Below are positions 19,801-21,471 of a stretch of DNA of 21,471 bases, one piece after another. The notes below the pieces were generated by a model. It searched no databases and was not told the DNA's origin. It saw only the letters and a list, made by a program, of their open reading frames with translations. This DNA is from Gnetum montanum. Taxonomy: Eukaryota; Streptophyta; Gnetopsida; Gnetales; Gnetaceae. Where the stretch lies: contig MNCI01002675.1 in assembly GCA_015680685.1 (NCBI GenBank), forward strand, positions 29,783 through 51,253. Direction: 5' to 3'. Made by a program: the position numbers and the translations under genes. Position 1 is the stretch's first letter. Every line of letters starts with the position of its first letter.

Positions 19801-20773
19801 TTAAAAAGGGATTTCTTGTTAATTATCTAGTAGGAAATTAATTGAAATAAACATTAAAAATATTTTCATATTCTTTGTTGAAAGGATTTAGTAATGGAAG
19901 ACCATAGTCTCCACACTTGATCTTAATATTGATTTGTAGAAATAGTACTTTGATGAGAAAACAATAAGTTTATCCAAAAAGTAGGTTCAAAGAAAGCATT
20001 AGAATCTACAAATATGTAGTAGAAGCCTATACTTATTCCAAGAGGACACTAGTGTAGGGGGAGTCTCTTGAGGATTTTACCAAAAGATACTTAAGTAGCA
20101 AAACTTTATATTTTAACTCAACCCAGCTAAAAATGAGCAAGGAAGAGCGTATTCATCTGGTAATGTTGTAAAAAAGGACACTTATTAATTCCTTATCTAA
20201 AGATGAACTTTTATGATGAAAGCTCTTGATGTTTATATGTTATGTAAACTTACTTGTAAGCTCTATTTATTGTCTAACCTTTTGTATGTTGAGAATATAT
20301 CTTGTTAAGTACCTAAGATCCTTATTGCAAATATGAATTGAGATGTATTAGAACATGTGTCAATGATCTCTTTTAATAAGATATGAGATGTTTAGATTCT
20401 TTTCAGTGCTTTCTATACAAGGGTAGAAATTTATGTCGTAATGGTTATGCTCGTTATGTGATCATGATTATGCTCATTATGCAANAATGATCTCTTTTAA
20501 TAAGATATGAGATGTTTAGATTCTTTTCAGTGCTTTCTATACAAGGGTAGAAATTTATGTCATAATGGTTATGCTCGTTATGTGAATATGATTATGCTCA
20601 TTATGCAATGGCTCTCCATAACTATATGTTTTTATTCTAAACTAGTATATTTTTAATATATAGGTTTATATACATCATCCTTTTTGGTCATGTCCAGAAA
20701 GAGGGAGAAGTAGCTTTTGTATTGTGATATTATGATAAAAACTAACCCATTTTCTTAAGTTTTGGACATTATC
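19801..20773 (+). other. 3' noncoding interior of the copia element
   Basis: No RT or RNase H motif is seen. A purine-rich GTAGGGGGAGTC at about 20055-20066 and GAAAGAGGGAGAAG at about 20698-20711 resemble secondary polypurine tracts of plant copia 3' regions. Confidence 0.4.
20362..20608. other. Probable assembly duplication around N at 20485
   Basis: The 123 bases 20362-20484 recur at 20486-20608 with a few differences (for example GTCGTAATGG versus GTCATAATGG). This is the longest of the four single-N duplications. Confidence 0.8.
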
Positions 20774-20786
20774 AAAAAGGGGAAGA
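20774..20786 (+). other. Polypurine tract of the copia element
   Basis: AAAAAGGGGAAGA, one base before the TGTTG start of the right LTR. This is the classic plant copia 3' junction. Confidence 0.8.
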
Positions 20787-20787
20787 T

Positions 20788-21471
20788 TGTTGACCTTTTT
20801 TCATGTCAAAACATTAAGGAAAAATGGAGTACAAGGATGTGTGTGTGGTTGTTGTGTTTACAAAAGAAAGAGCAAAGGACTCAAGGACTCACAAGCAAGT
20901 TTGAGACTTAAGGAAACATGGACGAATATGAAAAATTCAAGAAAAATGTGCCTATTTCTGTTGAGGATGATTCTTGGATGTTTTGACATGTTTTGAAGTG
21001 TTTTTGGATCATTTTGATGAGTCTAGGAGGTTATAAGATCTATGGAAACATGTTTGGAGGCATTTGAAGACTCCTAGCATTAAAACAAGGAGTTTCATTT
21101 TTGGCCCTTGTAGAAGAGACGTTTTTCCAAAGATGTCTTCCAAAAATAGTAGACATCTTGCTATAATTGAAGAAGACCTAGAAAGATGTCTCTCAAAATA
21201 GTAGACATATTCCCTATAAAGAAGACATCTTTCATGTGAAGAAGACATGTTTCCATAATGAAGGCCTGATGTAGAAAGACATCTTAGTTTAAGAGAAGAC
21301 ATCTCCAGTGATTGATAGATAGTCATTGTATGAATTCCAAAGTGATTTTGGAATCATATTGGATATAAAAAGACTTCACTCTCATATGGAAAAGAGAAAC
21401 CATTGTGTAACCATTTTTGTTCCTCATTGTGCAATCTTTTATCTATTGTAATTGGTCAAAGTGAGTTGTGC
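20788..21471 (+). repeat. Right (3') LTR of the copia element, cut by the window end
   Basis: It starts TGTTGACC after the PPT and aligns with the left LTR to the last base of the window (GAGTTGTGC, equivalent to left position 16839). A TATAAAAAG box lies at 21364-21372. A short open frame on the other strand (21009-21326) only reflects the repeat array. Confidence 0.8.
21116..21304. promoter_or_regulatory. Array of degenerate AGACGTCT palindromes in U3 of the right LTR
   Basis: Nine sites occur in 190 bases, of the forms AGACATCT, AGATGTCT, AGACATAT, AGACATGT and one with an intact CG (AGACGTTT at the left end). The array is longer than in the left LTR, so sites were lost or gained after insertion. 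Confidence 0.5.

Larger units (their letters stand above)
16157..21471 (+). mobile_element. Ty1/copia-type LTR retrotransposon nested in the gypsy RT, lacking pol
   Basis: Two direct LTRs (16157-17315 and 20788 to the window end) flank about 3.5 kb. That interior has a PBS, a gag-like ORF with two zinc knuckles, and a PPT of the form AAAAAGGGGAAGATTGTTG typical of plant copia elements. No protease, integrase or RT motif is found between about 18870 and 20770. The first 683 bases of the left LTR align along their full length with the 684 visible bases of the right one. By eye they differ at roughly one base in five, so insertion is old. The five bases before the left LTR (ACTAC, 16152-16156) are the candidate target-site duplication. 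Confidence 0.8.

Noticed and set aside
19820-20350. Copia RT or RNase H remnant in the 3' interior
   Set aside because: I looked for the YVDD and DxKHIDxRYHF-type motifs in all plus frames and found none.
21009-21326. 105-residue minus-strand open frame
   Set aside because: It is created by the AGACATCT repeat array in the LTR and has no protein resemblance.

Overview
This window looks like nuclear DNA from a seed plant with a very large genome, most likely a gymnosperm. That is an inference from three things: long AT-rich tracts of old LTR retrotransposons nested in one another, short T-rich plant-type introns, and a few isolated, well-preserved exons of a plant microtubule-protein family. 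No prokaryotic genes, RNA genes or CRISPR arrays were seen. No complete gene fits in the window.

Layout. (1) Positions 1-1040 are CpG-rich, low-copy-looking sequence. They hold, on the minus strand, a TATA box, a pyrimidine-rich leader, and three phase-compatible exons of a TPX2-family gene that runs off the left edge. (2) Positions 1041-6296 are CpG-poor. They contain a decayed plus-strand, multi-exon gene-like unit whose first recognisable exon resembles an FCP1/SCP (NIF-type) HAD phosphatase domain. At least six GT...AG intron-like segments remain, and most of its stops are TAG. (3) Positions 6297-6592 hold two more phase-compatible TPX2-family exons, now on the plus strand. They match the part of a TPX2-family protein that would follow the left-edge exons, so the gene is either split by an inversion or present as two facing copies. 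(4) Positions 6593-11375 are anonymous AT-rich DNA plus a head-to-tail pair of diverged LTR-like repeats of about 1.4 kb. (5) Positions 11376-16156 are the 3' part of a minus-strand Ty3/gypsy element of Tat-like organisation (RT, RNase H, second RNase H, integrase, PPT, 3' LTR). (6) A plus-strand Ty1/copia-type element (16157 to beyond the window end) begins exactly inside the gypsy RT domain. It keeps both LTRs (the right one cut by the window edge), a PBS, a gag-like ORF with two zinc knuckles and a PPT, but no recognisable pol. It also carries a fragment of a related LTR starting at 19341.

The TPX2 exons are the only sequence that looks like a functional host gene. If they are live, the retroelement tract to the right may lie in a very long intron. 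Everything else is decayed, with mutation patterns that fit methylated-cytosine deamination. Four single-N positions are each flanked by a near-perfect direct duplication of 46-123 bp and look like unmerged contig overlaps, not biology. Most promising are the split TPX2 gene, the phosphatase-like decayed gene, and an array of decayed AGACGTCT palindromes in the copia LTRs.
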